The position numbers and the translations under genes were made by a program. Below are positions 9,287-17,926 of a stretch of 64,000 nucleotides of DNA, one piece after another. The DNA is taken from the NCBI GenBank assembly GCA_965659115.1, contig CBFHUP010000003.1, forward strand, positions 15,083 to 79,082, written 5' to 3'. The first letter of the stretch is position 1. Each line of letters opens with the position of its first letter. The DNA comes from UBA8752 sp965659115. GTDB lineage: Bacteria; Bacteroidota; Bacteroidia; Flavobacteriales_D; Sanyastnellaceae. A model generated the notes under the pieces. That model was not told the origin of the DNA. It searched no databases and worked only from the letters and a program-made list of their open reading frames with translations.

Positions 9287-10588
9287 TTACGCGTCTTGAC
9301 GAAGGCCATGGTGCAGGATGTCGAGGAATTCAGCCACATCGCCAAAGGAATTGTACAAGGGAACCGGTGCCATGCGGATCACGGCAGGCTCCCTCCAGTC
9401 CACGATGACCCCGTGTTTGGTGAGGTGGTCAAACAAGGATTTGCCATGACCGTGGGCCACAATGGACAGCTGGCAACCCCGCGATGCAGGGTCTGGTGGC
9501 GTGAGGATTTCGAGCCGCGCTCCAGTGGAGTTCGCTACGGCGTTGATTCCTTGTTCTAGAAAAGCGGTGAGGGCCAGGGATTTTTTGCGCATCCTGTCCA
9601 TACCGGCAGCCCGAAACTCTGCAAGAGACGCCAACATGGCGGCCATGTTCATCACAGGAGCGTTGGAGGTTTGCCATCCTTCTGCTCCTGACATGAGGTC
9701 GAAGTCCGGCTCCATTTTAAACCGGCGCGCCTCGGAATGGCCCCACCACCCTTCGAGGCGGGGCATCTCGGGTTTGTTGGCATGCCGGGCATGAACAAAA
9801 GCGCCAGCGGTGCAACCGGGCCCCCCATTGAGGTATTTGTAGCCACACCAACACGCGAAGTCCACCTTCCAATCGTGGAGCTGGAGTGGAACGTTGCCCG
9901 CGGCATGGGCCAGGTCGAACCCACAGGTTGCGCCCACAGCGTGTGCGGCCTCTGTGATGTCGCGCATGGGCATCCACTGGCCGGTGTAGTATTGGACGCC
10001 ACAGAGCATCACACAGGCCAGCGTGTCTCCTTCTTGGGCAATGCGGGCTGTGATGTCTTCTGTGCGCAGGGTATGCTCACCCGCTCTCGGGGCAATTTCG
10101 ATGAGGTGTTTCTCGGGATCGAGTCCGTGCAAGCGCAGTTGACTCAGAGCGGCGTAGCGGTCGCTGGGAAAGGCGCCTGCTTCGATCATGAGTTTGGTGC
10201 GCTGCCCCTGAGGCTGGTAGAATGAAATCAGCAACAGGTGCAGGTTGACCGTTAGGGCGTTCATGGCCACGACTTCATCGGTCTGGGCCCCCATGATGGT
10301 GGCCAGGTCTGCTGTGGCCTCGCGGTGATACGCCACCCAAGGGCGGCGGCCTTCGAAGTGCGCTTCCACCCCGTATCGGCGCCAATCTTCGAGTTCACCT
10401 TCTATGATTTCGCGCGCACCCTTGGGCTGGAGGCCCAGAGAATTTCCGGTGAAATACAGGGAATCGCCATCGCCGTGTGGAGGGATGTGGAAACGCCCGC
10501 GGAAGGGGGCGAGCACATCTTCTCCGTCGAGGCGCTGAGCGGCTTCTTGGAATTCTCCTTGGCGTGTCCAATTGTGGTTCAGGGGCAT
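9287..10588 (-). CDS. kynU: Kynureninase
   Basis: A 433-residue PLP enzyme that cleaves kynurenine or 3-hydroxykynurenine to (3-hydroxy)anthranilate and alanine. Family marks: YFTGNSLGLQPKGA near residues 45-58, MNALTVNLHLLL, FPSDRYAALSQ, CGFDLAHAAGN with the PLP-pairing Asp225, and the Schiff-base Lys251 in CGYKYLNGGPG. RLEGWWGHSEARRF and WQTSNAPVMNMAA are further kynureninase-specific segments. Full length. It is divergent from hemL. Together with the 3-hydroxyanthranilate dioxygenase gene at 23.5 kb this covers two consecutive steps toward quinolinate. Confidence 0.96.
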   Translation of the reverse strand: MPLNHNWTRQGEFQEAAQRLDGEDVLAPFRGRFHIPPHGDGDSLYFTGNSLGLQPKGAREIIEGELEDWRRYGVEAHFEGRRPWVAYHREATADLATIMGAQTDEVVAMNALTVNLHLLLISFYQPQGQRTKLMIEAGAFPSDRYAALSQLRLHGLDPEKHLIEIAPRAGEHTLRTEDITARIAQEGDTLACVMLCGVQYYTGQWMPMRDITEAAHAVGATCGFDLAHAAGNVPLQLHDWKVDFACWCGYKYLNGGPGCTAGAFVHARHANKPEMPRLEGWWGHSEARRFKMEPDFDLMSGAEGWQTSNAPVMNMAAMLASLAEFRAAGMDRMRKKSLALTAFLEQGINAVANSTGARLEILTPPDPASRGCQLSIVAHGHGKSLFDHLTKHGVIVDWREPAVIRMAPVPLYNSFGDVAEFLDILHHGLRQDA

Positions 10589-10639
10589 GGGCGGTGGAAC
10601 GGAGTGGGTGTCGGCGAATGTCCTGGACGGACTGGTCGC

Positions 10640-10647
10640 TAATTTCG
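10640..10647 (+). promoter_or_regulatory. Probable -7 promoter box of hemL (TAATTTCG)
   Basis: One mismatch to the Bacteroidota -7 consensus TAnnTTTG, 16 nt before the hemL ATG. I see no convincing -33 TTG element at the usual distance. Confidence 0.4.
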
Positions 10648-10663
10648 CGCGGAATCTCGACCT

Positions 10664-11986
10664 ATGCCCACACCCACGTCACATCCTGCCGCGCACAGCC
10701 GTACAGCCAGTGCTGCGCTTTTTGAAGAAGCACGCCTTCGGTTTCCTGGAGGGGTCAATTCTCCTGTTCGTGCATTCGGCGCTGTTGGGGGCACACCGCT
10801 GTTTATCGACAAGGGCGAAGGCGCCCACATTTGGGATGCTGACGGCCAACGGTACATTGACTTTTGCTGTTCGTGGGGCCCTCTGATTTTGGGCCATGCC
10901 CACCCCGCAGTTCAGGAGCGCATCATGTCGGCTGTTGCCAATGGGACTTCTTTTGGAACGCCTACACGTTTGGAAAATGAGCTCGGAGGGTTGATTCTGG
11001 ATCACCACCCTTTTGCCGAGCGCATCCGTTTTGTGTCCAGCGGAACCGAAGCGGCCATGAGTGCCATCCGCTTGGCGCGCGGTGTGACGGGAAAGTCCAA
11101 AATCCTCAAGTTCGATGGATGCTATCACGGCCATGTCGACGCTTTGCTGGTCAAGGCGGGCAGCGGCCTTGCTACGTTGGGGACATCCACATCTGCAGGC
11201 GTACCCGAGGCTTATGCCAAAGAGACGCTCGTATTGCCGCTCAATGATTTGGAGGCCTTGGAGGCGACGATGAAGCAGTATGCCGATGATTTGGCCGTTG
11301 TGGCCATTGAGCCCATACCAGCCAACAATGGTTTGCTGATCCAAGACCCCGGATTCTTGCAAGGGGTGCGGGATTTGTGCGACAAGTACGGGGTGTTGCT
11401 CCTGTTTGATGAGGTCATCAGCGGCTTTAGGGTCGCCTTTGGGGGTGCGGCCGAGTACTATGGGATTCAGCCCGATGTCATGGCGTTTGGCAAAATCATT
11501 GGAGGCGGCATGCCGGTTGGCGCGTACGCGGCGTCTGCAGAAATCATGGACCATGTGGCGCCAGTGGGCCCTGTCTATCAGGCGGGAACGTTGAGTGGCA
11601 ACCCCGTGGCCATGGCGGCCGGGGCCGGTCAGTTGACAGAGTGCCTCAAGCCCGGCTTCTACGAGGACCAGGAGCGCAGGACACGCCGTCTGGTGGACCC
11701 GATTTTGGCGCATGCCGAGCGCAAGGGTCAGCCCTTGAGGATTTTTACCCGGGGCAGCATTTTTTGGTTGGCCTTCAGCGAGCAAGTGCACATCCGACGC
11801 AGCAGCGAGATTGATCCGGACAGCATGGCTTACTTCTCTAAGTTGCACGCGGCTTTGCTAGATAGGGGTGTTTATCTCGGACCATCGGGATACGAGGTGG
11901 GCTTCGTGTCGGCAGCGCACACCGACGCCGTCATCGATGCGTCTGTATCTGCCTTTACAGAGGCGCTGGACGTGACCTTCTCTTGA
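10664..11986 (+). CDS. hemL: Glutamate-1-semialdehyde 2,1-aminomutase
   Basis: A 440-residue PLP enzyme of the C5 pathway; it converts glutamate-1-semialdehyde to 5-aminolevulinate for heme synthesis. Seen: FPGGVNSPVRAF at residues 27-38, FVSSGTEAAMSAIRLARG, FDGCYHGHVDALLVKAGSG, LLLFDEVISGFRVAFGGA, and the PLP lysine Lys277 in MAFGKIIGGGMPVGAYA. Length matches the family. It is divergent from kynU with a 75-base shared upstream region and converges on the UbiA-like gene with a 3-base gap. Heme demand fits the large cytochrome operon further along the window, but no regulatory link is visible. Confidence 0.96.
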   Translation: MPTPTSHPAAHSRTASAALFEEARLRFPGGVNSPVRAFGAVGGTPLFIDKGEGAHIWDADGQRYIDFCCSWGPLILGHAHPAVQERIMSAVANGTSFGTPTRLENELGGLILDHHPFAERIRFVSSGTEAAMSAIRLARGVTGKSKILKFDGCYHGHVDALLVKAGSGLATLGTSTSAGVPEAYAKETLVLPLNDLEALEATMKQYADDLAVVAIEPIPANNGLLIQDPGFLQGVRDLCDKYGVLLLFDEVISGFRVAFGGAAEYYGIQPDVMAFGKIIGGGMPVGAYAASAEIMDHVAPVGPVYQAGTLSGNPVAMAAGAGQLTECLKPGFYEDQERRTRRLVDPILAHAERKGQPLRIFTRGSIFWLAFSEQVHIRRSSEIDPDSMAYFSKLHAALLDRGVYLGPSGYEVGFVSAAHTDAVIDASVSAFTEALDVTFS

Positions 11987-11989
11987 GGG

Positions 11990-12850
11990 TCAGGCCTGGG
12001 CCAGAACCAAGGCGGCGTCTGCGATGAGGGCAGCGTCCAACAACACGAAATACCAAGGCGAGCGCCGCTCGTGAGCGCAGGCAACGGCGGGGACCATCAA
12101 CAGTGGACCTATGCCCAAGGCGGGGTTTCCTCCGGAAGCAGCCACAGAAGCCAGCGCCGCAGCGATCAGCATGGCGGTGGCCGCGACTCGGGTGCCCAGG
12201 ACCCCCCATTGTTGGGGAACGGTTTTCATGGAAGGGGGGTCCCAGTTTTTGTCCCTCAGGTCGAAGGGCAGGGTCAATGCCATGATCACCAAAGCCCTTT
12301 CTGAGGCGATCAGAAACAAGGTTGTTCCTTCCATAGACGTACTGCTGATGTCCATCAAGGCGGGCCACATGGCGGTCACCATGGACCATGTGAGTCCAAT
12401 CCACAGCAGTTTGAGGCGGGGCAAGCGCCTGAGCGCCACTTGTAAGCCGCGGATTCCGGGGAGCCCGGCGTACAGGAGGGTGAGGAGACTGGCAGTGATC
12501 AAGCCGATAAAGAGCAGGATTGTGGAGACGGCGGTTTCTGCGATGGCCACTGTTTGAGTCAGGGGAATCAGTGCAGCGGGGACCAATATTGCACCCGTCC
12601 AACGCAGGGTGCGCTTGTGGGTGCGCAACCACAGGAGGTGGTCGTTCCTGAGGCCTCGGGGGCGCGTGGATTTGACGTGCCGTTGCCAGGTGTAGGCCAG
12701 CCATGTCGCGGCGCCAATGCCCGCGGCAAAAAGCCAAGGTACAGGGGCCTCTGTATCGGTGTGATGGGACAAGCACCAAGAGCGCACAACACACCCTGAG
12801 GCAGCCACTGAAATCACGGCATTGGACCAGAGTACGTTAAAGCCACGCAT
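11990..12850 (-). CDS. UbiA-like polytopic membrane protein of unknown function
   Basis: A 286-residue protein with about seven to eight hydrophobic segments and an arrangement like UbiA prenyltransferases. The motif LPFDLRDKNWDP, near residue 200, resembles the second Asp-rich motif of UbiA enzymes; the first one (NDxxDxxxD) is not recognisable, only RNDHLLWLRTHK at the expected place. Such proteins are common and uncharacterised in Flavobacteriales. I chose ATG 12850 over ATG 12874 because an exact TAnnTTTG box (TACTTTTG, 12857-12864) lies between them, 6 nt before 12850. Catalytic prenyl transfer is doubtful without the first Asp motif. Confidence 0.65.
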   Translation of the reverse strand: MRGFNVLWSNAVISVAASGCVVRSWCLSHHTDTEAPVPWLFAAGIGAATWLAYTWQRHVKSTRPRGLRNDHLLWLRTHKRTLRWTGAILVPAALIPLTQTVAIAETAVSTILLFIGLITASLLTLLYAGLPGIRGLQVALRRLPRLKLLWIGLTWSMVTAMWPALMDISSTSMEGTTLFLIASERALVIMALTLPFDLRDKNWDPPSMKTVPQQWGVLGTRVAATAMLIAAALASVAASGGNPALGIGPLLMVPAVACAHERRSPWYFVLLDAALIADAALVLAQA

Positions 12851-12856
12851 GCCCCT

Positions 12857-12864
12857 CAAAAGTA
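12857..12864 (-). promoter_or_regulatory. -7 promoter box TACTTTTG of the UbiA-like gene
   Basis: Exact match to TAnnTTTG on the minus strand. The gap to the ATG at 12850 is 6 nt, so transcription would begin at or next to the start codon, predicting a leaderless mRNA. Confidence 0.6.
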
Positions 12865-12925
12865 GAATATCCAACAGCTACGAAACGGTTATGAACAGAG
12901 TGCGCATTTCGATGTTGTACCCTTT

Positions 12926-12933
12926 TATTTTTG
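12926..12933 (+). promoter_or_regulatory. -7 promoter box TATTTTTG of gcvP
   Basis: Exact TAnnTTTG match, 17 nt before the gcvP ATG, giving a predicted leader of about ten bases. It is back to back with the box of the divergent UbiA-like gene. Confidence 0.6.
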
Positions 12934-12950
12934 ACTTCTAATTCAGCGTC

Positions 12951-15815
12951 ATGGCTTCAGGAGCTTTTGTTCAGCGTCACTTGGGTCCTCGTTCAGAGGA
13001 GCACCTTACTATGCTTTCAGTTTTGGGACTGAATTCTTTGGAGGAATTGGTTCAGAGTACGGTTCCAGAAGCCATTCTTTCGGCCCAAAGGCTCAATGTC
13101 CCAGAAGCCATGTCTGAGACGGCGTACCTGGAGCACATCGACCTTCTCGCTTCACAAAACACGCTGTTCCGCAACTACATCGGCATGGGGTATCACCCCA
13201 CGGAAGTGCCGAGTGTCATCCGCCGCAATGTTCTGGAGAACCCAGGCTGGTACACGGCCTACACGCCGTATCAGGCTGAGATTGCCCAGGGAAGACTGGA
13301 GGCACTGTTGAACTTCCAGACCATGGTGTGCGACCTCACGGGCATGGAAATGGCCAATGCCAGTTTGCTCGACGAGGCCACAGCGGCGGCAGAGGCCATG
13401 ACGATGTTGTTCAATGCCCGCAGCCGCAAATCAGCCAAGGCGGGTGTGGACCGTTTCGTTGTTTCTGAAAGCGTTTTTCCGCAAACGTGGTCTGTGCTGA
13501 AGAGCCGCGCGGTTCACCTGGGCATTCGCATTGAGCGGGTTGCGGAGGAACGGATTGAATGTGCTGAAGACGTATTTGGCGTCTTCGTTCAATACCCGAA
13601 TGATGAAGGTCGGGTGGAGCCTTTGGACGCTTTTATCGAGCGCGCCCACCAATCGGAAGTGCGGGTGGTGGTGGCCACAGATTTGTTGGCCTGTGCCCTG
13701 GTGCAATCACCGGGATTGATGGGGGCTGACGTTGTGGTGGGCAACAGCCAGCGCTTTGGTGTTCCCATGGGATATGGCGGCCCTCATGCTGCGTTTTTTG
13801 CCACGCGGTTGGAATTCAAGCGGAACGTGCCCGGTCGCGTGATTGGCGCCTCAGTGGACAGAAGGGGCAAGTTGGCGTACCGCATGGCCCTGCAGACCAG
13901 GGAACAGCACATCCGAAGGGACAAGGCCACCAGCAACATTTGCACCGCTCAGAGTCTTCTGGCGGTCATGGCGAGCATGTATGCGGTGTACCATGGCCCT
14001 CATGGATTGCGCACCATTGCTGAGCGCATCCACGCTCAAGCTTGCGCCTTGGCCGATGCTGGACGGGCTGCAGGGCATGAACCTGCGCACTCGAAATTCT
14101 TCGATACTGTGGTCTTTGCGATGGAAGATGTGGGCGCTGTGATGGAGCGGGCGGGCCGCAAGAACATCAACCTGCGTTATTTCCCGGACGGGGTTCACGT
14201 CGGCATCGCTTTTCACGAATGCACATTGCCAGAGGACTTCAAGGACGTTTGCGAAGTCTTGGGCTTCAACGCGGTGACCTTGCCAGATATGGCGGGCTTC
14301 GCCTCTCCTTTGGGCGGCCAGTTGAGGGCGGTGGATTATCTGAACCATCCTGTTTTCAATACATACAGGTCTGAAACGGCCATGATGCGGTACTTGAAGC
14401 AGCTGGAAAACAAAGACCTGTCTTTGACCCATGCCATGATTCCTCTGGGGTCGTGTACCATGAAGCTCAATGCGGCGACGCAATTGTTGCCCATTGGCTG
14501 GGCGTCCTTTGCCCAGTTGCATCCTTTCTGCCCACCTGAGCAGGCCAAAGGAACCCGGAAGATGGTGGCTGAATTGGAGCAGTATCTGAGTGAAATCACT
14601 GGTTTTGCGGGCATGAGCTTGCAGCCAAACAGCGGTGCTCAGGGCGAATACAGCGGACTTCTGGTCATCCGAGCTTACCATGCGTCGCGGGGCGATGCCC
14701 ACCGAGACGTGTGCCTGATTCCGTCGTCAGCCCACGGAACCAATCCCGCTTCAGCGGTGATGTGCGGCATGAAGGTGGTCGTGGTGGGGTGCGACAAGCA
14801 CGGCAACATCAACCTCGATGAGCTCACGGAAAAGGCCGAGCAGTATGCAGACCGGTTGGGTGCATTGATGATCACCTACCCTTCCACCCACGGGGTCTTT
14901 GAAGAGCACATATTGGAAGTCACCAAAGTGGTCCACGACTATGGGGGCCAGATTTACATGGATGGTGCGAATATGAATGCTCAGGTCGGACTGACAAGTC
15001 CGGGCAGGATCGGAGCGGATGTATGCCACTTGAACTTGCACAAAACGTTTGCCATCCCTCATGGCGGCGGTGGACCTGGCGTTGGCCCCATTGGTGTGGC
15101 GGAGCACTTGGTGCCCTTTCTTCCAAGCCACGCCTTGGATTCCGTAGGGGGTGAGCAGGGCATCGACGCGGTCAGTGCTGCGCCATTTGGCAGTGCATTG
15201 ATTCACTTGATTTCCTATGCCTACATCCGTTTGTTGGGGCCCGACGGTCTGAAGCGCAGTACGGAAGTGGCCATTCTGAATGCCAACTATTTGAGGAGCC
15301 GCCTCGAGGGGCATTACGACGTCCTCTACAAGGGAAACCGCGGGGAGGTGGCACACGAAATGATCTTGGATTGCAGGCCGTTTAAGGCTTCCGCAGGAAT
15401 CGAGGTGACCGACATCGCAAAGCGCCTCATTGACTATGGTTTTCACGCCCCGACGGTAAGCTGGCCTGTGGCGGGAACCTTGATGATTGAGCCGACAGAG
15501 AGTGAACCTCTGGAGGAGTTGGATCGGTTTTGTGAGGCGATGATTTCCATTCGCGAGGAAATTCAGGCGGTTGAGGAAGGCCGCTGGAGCCGAGACGACA
15601 ACCCCTTGATCATGGCGCCCCACACCGCTGGGGAGCTGACAGCGACGGAGTGGAGCCATGCATATTCGCGCGAAGTTGCCGCTTACCCGGTTCAGTCGAT
15701 GCGGGAGCGCAAGTTCTGGCCGGTTGTGGCCCGCGTGGACAACGCACATGGCGACCGGAACTTGATCTGTACATGTCCCAGTATGGAGCTGTTTATGGAG
15801 CCAATGGGTGCTTGA
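12951..15815 (+). CDS. gcvP: Glycine dehydrogenase (decarboxylating), P-protein
   Basis: A 954-residue single-chain P-protein of the glycine cleavage system, which decarboxylates glycine and passes the aminomethyl group to the lipoylated H-protein. The two homologous halves are fused. Seen: FRNYIGMGYHPTEVPSVI, ENPGWYTAYTPYQAEIAQGR, the MTMLFNARSR region, IPLGSCTMKLNAATQLLP opening the second half, GMSLQPNSGAQGEYSGL, and the PLP lysine Lys698 in HLNLHKTFAIPHGGGGPG (E. coli Lys706). The other subunits GcvT and GcvH are not in the window. A monocistronic unit is suggested by its own promoter and the promoter-like box that follows it. Confidence 0.97.
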   Translation: MASGAFVQRHLGPRSEEHLTMLSVLGLNSLEELVQSTVPEAILSAQRLNVPEAMSETAYLEHIDLLASQNTLFRNYIGMGYHPTEVPSVIRRNVLENPGWYTAYTPYQAEIAQGRLEALLNFQTMVCDLTGMEMANASLLDEATAAAEAMTMLFNARSRKSAKAGVDRFVVSESVFPQTWSVLKSRAVHLGIRIERVAEERIECAEDVFGVFVQYPNDEGRVEPLDAFIERAHQSEVRVVVATDLLACALVQSPGLMGADVVVGNSQRFGVPMGYGGPHAAFFATRLEFKRNVPGRVIGASVDRRGKLAYRMALQTREQHIRRDKATSNICTAQSLLAVMASMYAVYHGPHGLRTIAERIHAQACALADAGRAAGHEPAHSKFFDTVVFAMEDVGAVMERAGRKNINLRYFPDGVHVGIAFHECTLPEDFKDVCEVLGFNAVTLPDMAGFASPLGGQLRAVDYLNHPVFNTYRSETAMMRYLKQLENKDLSLTHAMIPLGSCTMKLNAATQLLPIGWASFAQLHPFCPPEQAKGTRKMVAELEQYLSEITGFAGMSLQPNSGAQGEYSGLLVIRAYHASRGDAHRDVCLIPSSAHGTNPASAVMCGMKVVVVGCDKHGNINLDELTEKAEQYADRLGALMITYPSTHGVFEEHILEVTKVVHDYGGQIYMDGANMNAQVGLTSPGRIGADVCHLNLHKTFAIPHGGGGPGVGPIGVAEHLVPFLPSHALDSVGGEQGIDAVSAAPFGSALIHLISYAYIRLLGPDGLKRSTEVAILNANYLRSRLEGHYDVLYKGNRGEVAHEMILDCRPFKASAGIEVTDIAKRLIDYGFHAPTVSWPVAGTLMIEPTESEPLEELDRFCEAMISIREEIQAVEEGRWSRDDNPLIMAPHTAGELTATEWSHAYSREVAAYPVQSMRERKFWPVVARVDNAHGDRNLICTCPSMELFMEPMGA

Positions 15816-15849
15816 AGCACTCCTGTGCTGTGTTCGTTGTTGCGGGGGC

Positions 15850-15857
15850 TATATTCG
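15850..15857 (+). promoter_or_regulatory. Probable -7 box (TATATTCG) of the first tandem T9SS gene
   Basis: One mismatch to TAnnTTTG, 27 nt before the ATG at 15885; placed between gcvP and the secreted-protein gene. Confidence 0.4.
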
Positions 15858-15884
15858 CCCCACGAATCCAACATCAAACACGTA

Positions 15885-17807
15885 ATGAAGCACCTTTACA
15901 CATTGGTCTTTGCGATGCTCACCGTGAGCTTCGCTTTTGCTCAGGCACCGGTTCGCGAATACGCCGGACGTGCCGTAACAGCCCGCGCAGCCCAAGGCAC
16001 GCACGTGGACTACACCCGCGACATCATTTATACAAATGACTTCTCGGATTGCTCCAACATCACTTTCACGAATGCCAACGACGCTGGTTTCACAGACTAC
16101 ATCGATGGCATTAACTGGGAATGCACTACGTCTGCCCCTAGCGGACCTTATGCCATTGCTGGCATCTCATCTACCACCGCAGACAATGGTTTTGTCATGG
16201 TGGACTCCGATTTGTTCGGAGCAGAAGAAGCCTATGCCGCGGCCTGGGTGGAGAACTGCTGGTTTGACATCAGCGACCCCGTTGACCTGACTGGTCACCC
16301 ATTTGTGACTGTAGAGTTCGAAAACTACTACCGTTGCTGGGACAACACCACAGACATCGAGCGTTGCTACATGGAGATCTCTTTGGACGGTGTGAACTGG
16401 CCAAGTCCTGAGACCCTCGAAATTGAGGACGGATACGTTGTGGTGGACGGCGATACGCTTGCTGCCCGTTACGAGGTGTTCCCTACTTATGAGCGTGGTG
16501 ACGAAAGCACCAACCCCAGTGTGGCCCGTTTTGACATCGGCGATATTGCTGGTGACGAGGCTACGGTTTACTTCCGCTGGCGCTGGGTTGGCCAATGGGG
16601 CTATGCTTGGATGGTAGACGACATGGTGGTGTTTGATACCCCTGCTAATGATGTTCGCATCAACGACTACGTCAGCTTTACTGACTTCCTCACTACTGGT
16701 TTGTGGGAGGCGCAGACTTGGCCAGAGAGCCAGCTGCCTGTCTTTGACCTTGCAGTAGGCGTTACAGGTCTCGGTACCGCTGTTCAGCCCAACACCATGT
16801 TGACCGTTGCGGTCAATGGCAATGAAGCTGACGGAGGAATGAGCACGGGCTTGGACATTGCCTATGGTCAGAACGACACCTTGCGCGTTTTGGGCTGGGA
16901 AGCTTCAGGTACGGGTACGTACACTTTTGATTACACGGTTGCTTCTGACAGCACCGACGAATACCCAGCAGACAACGCAGCCCAGCAGGCCATCGAGGTT
17001 GTGGAGTTGCAGTACGGACGTGACAACGGTGAGTTTGTGGGACAGACTCCTGCTGACGGCACGGTTGATTTCATTGCGGGTGTTCCATATGACGCCGTGA
17101 ATGACATGACCATCTACGGCATCGATGTTGCCATCATGGATGGTTCTGACGTGGGCGCTGAAGTGGTGTGTCACCTCTTTGACTGGGTCGAGTGGAACAA
17201 CGGCGGTGGTCAGTATGACGGCTTGTTGACCACTTCTGAGGAAGTCCAATTGGAGGCCAACTTCCTGAACAGCGGAGACGGTGAGGTGTCATGGTACACA
17301 TTCGCTTTGGAAGAGCCTTATGACGTTGCTGCAGGAGAAGCTGTGATGGCTTGCTTTGAGCACCTCGGAGGCGACAACGTTCAGATTGGAACCAGCGTAC
17401 CACAGCGTGACCAGACGGTCTTCATCTATGGTCCTTTCGGAGCCAGCAGTGCATACGATTGGTTCTTCACGACCAACTGCCCCATGGTTCGCTTGAACCT
17501 CGATCCAAACGCTGAGACCACCATGAACGTGGAGGACATCGCTGGAGAGGGCTTCACCTTGGGCCGTGCTTATCCAAACCCTGCCACAGGAAACACCCGC
17601 ATTGACTTCACGCTGGAAGCAGCTGCTGAGGTGACTTTGGAGGTGACCAGCATGACGGGAGCCATTGTGCGACGCATGGACCTCGGTGTCCAGCCCGCCG
17701 GTAACCAACGTGCGGTACTCGACCTCGAGGGCTTGACTGCAGGAATGTACACCTACACCATCGCTGTGGACGGCGCCCGCGCCACCCGCAAGCTGATCGT
17801 GAAGTGA
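15885..17807 (+). CDS. Secreted T9SS type A cargo protein (tandem copy 1)
   Basis: A 640-residue exported protein. ATG 15885 gives the signal peptide MKHLYTLVFAMLTVSFAFAQ. The body is acidic and beta-rich: an N-terminal jelly-roll-like part (YTNDFSDC, TTADNGFVMVDSD, MEISLDGVNW, WMVDDMVVFDTP) followed by Ig-like segments. The C-terminal 80 residues carry the type A sorting domain, with GRAYPNPATGNTRIDF, then GLTAGMYTYTI and the terminal TRKLIVK. It should be moved across the outer membrane by T9SS and anchored at the surface. Substrate or enzymatic role unknown. It is followed by a terminator and by a gene of similar architecture. Confidence 0.88.
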   Translation: MKHLYTLVFAMLTVSFAFAQAPVREYAGRAVTARAAQGTHVDYTRDIIYTNDFSDCSNITFTNANDAGFTDYIDGINWECTTSAPSGPYAIAGISSTTADNGFVMVDSDLFGAEEAYAAAWVENCWFDISDPVDLTGHPFVTVEFENYYRCWDNTTDIERCYMEISLDGVNWPSPETLEIEDGYVVVDGDTLAARYEVFPTYERGDESTNPSVARFDIGDIAGDEATVYFRWRWVGQWGYAWMVDDMVVFDTPANDVRINDYVSFTDFLTTGLWEAQTWPESQLPVFDLAVGVTGLGTAVQPNTMLTVAVNGNEADGGMSTGLDIAYGQNDTLRVLGWEASGTGTYTFDYTVASDSTDEYPADNAAQQAIEVVELQYGRDNGEFVGQTPADGTVDFIAGVPYDAVNDMTIYGIDVAIMDGSDVGAEVVCHLFDWVEWNNGGGQYDGLLTTSEEVQLEANFLNSGDGEVSWYTFALEEPYDVAAGEAVMACFEHLGGDNVQIGTSVPQRDQTVFIYGPFGASSAYDWFFTTNCPMVRLNLDPNAETTMNVEDIAGEGFTLGRAYPNPATGNTRIDFTLEAAAEVTLEVTSMTGAIVRRMDLGVQPAGNQRAVLDLEGLTAGMYTYTIAVDGARATRKLIVK

Positions 17808-17830
17808 TTCATTGACCGACTTTTATTGAG

Positions 17831-17858
17831 AAAGGGGGCCCGTTTGGGCCCCCTTTTT
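17831..17858 (+). terminator. Rho-independent terminator after the first tandem T9SS gene
   Basis: An 11-bp stem (AAAGGGGGCCC paired with GGGCCCCCTTT), a four-base loop GTTT and a T-rich tail, 24 bases after the stop codon. Confidence 0.9.
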
Positions 17859-17926
17859 CGTTTGTCATGTTTTGGAGTACCGATGAACGGTTGGTTGGGG
17901 CTATTTTGCCGAACCATTCACAACAT

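Noticed and set aside
10679..11848. A 389-codon open frame on the minus strand inside hemL
   Set aside because: Fully antisense to conserved HemL; no domain, signal or start context.
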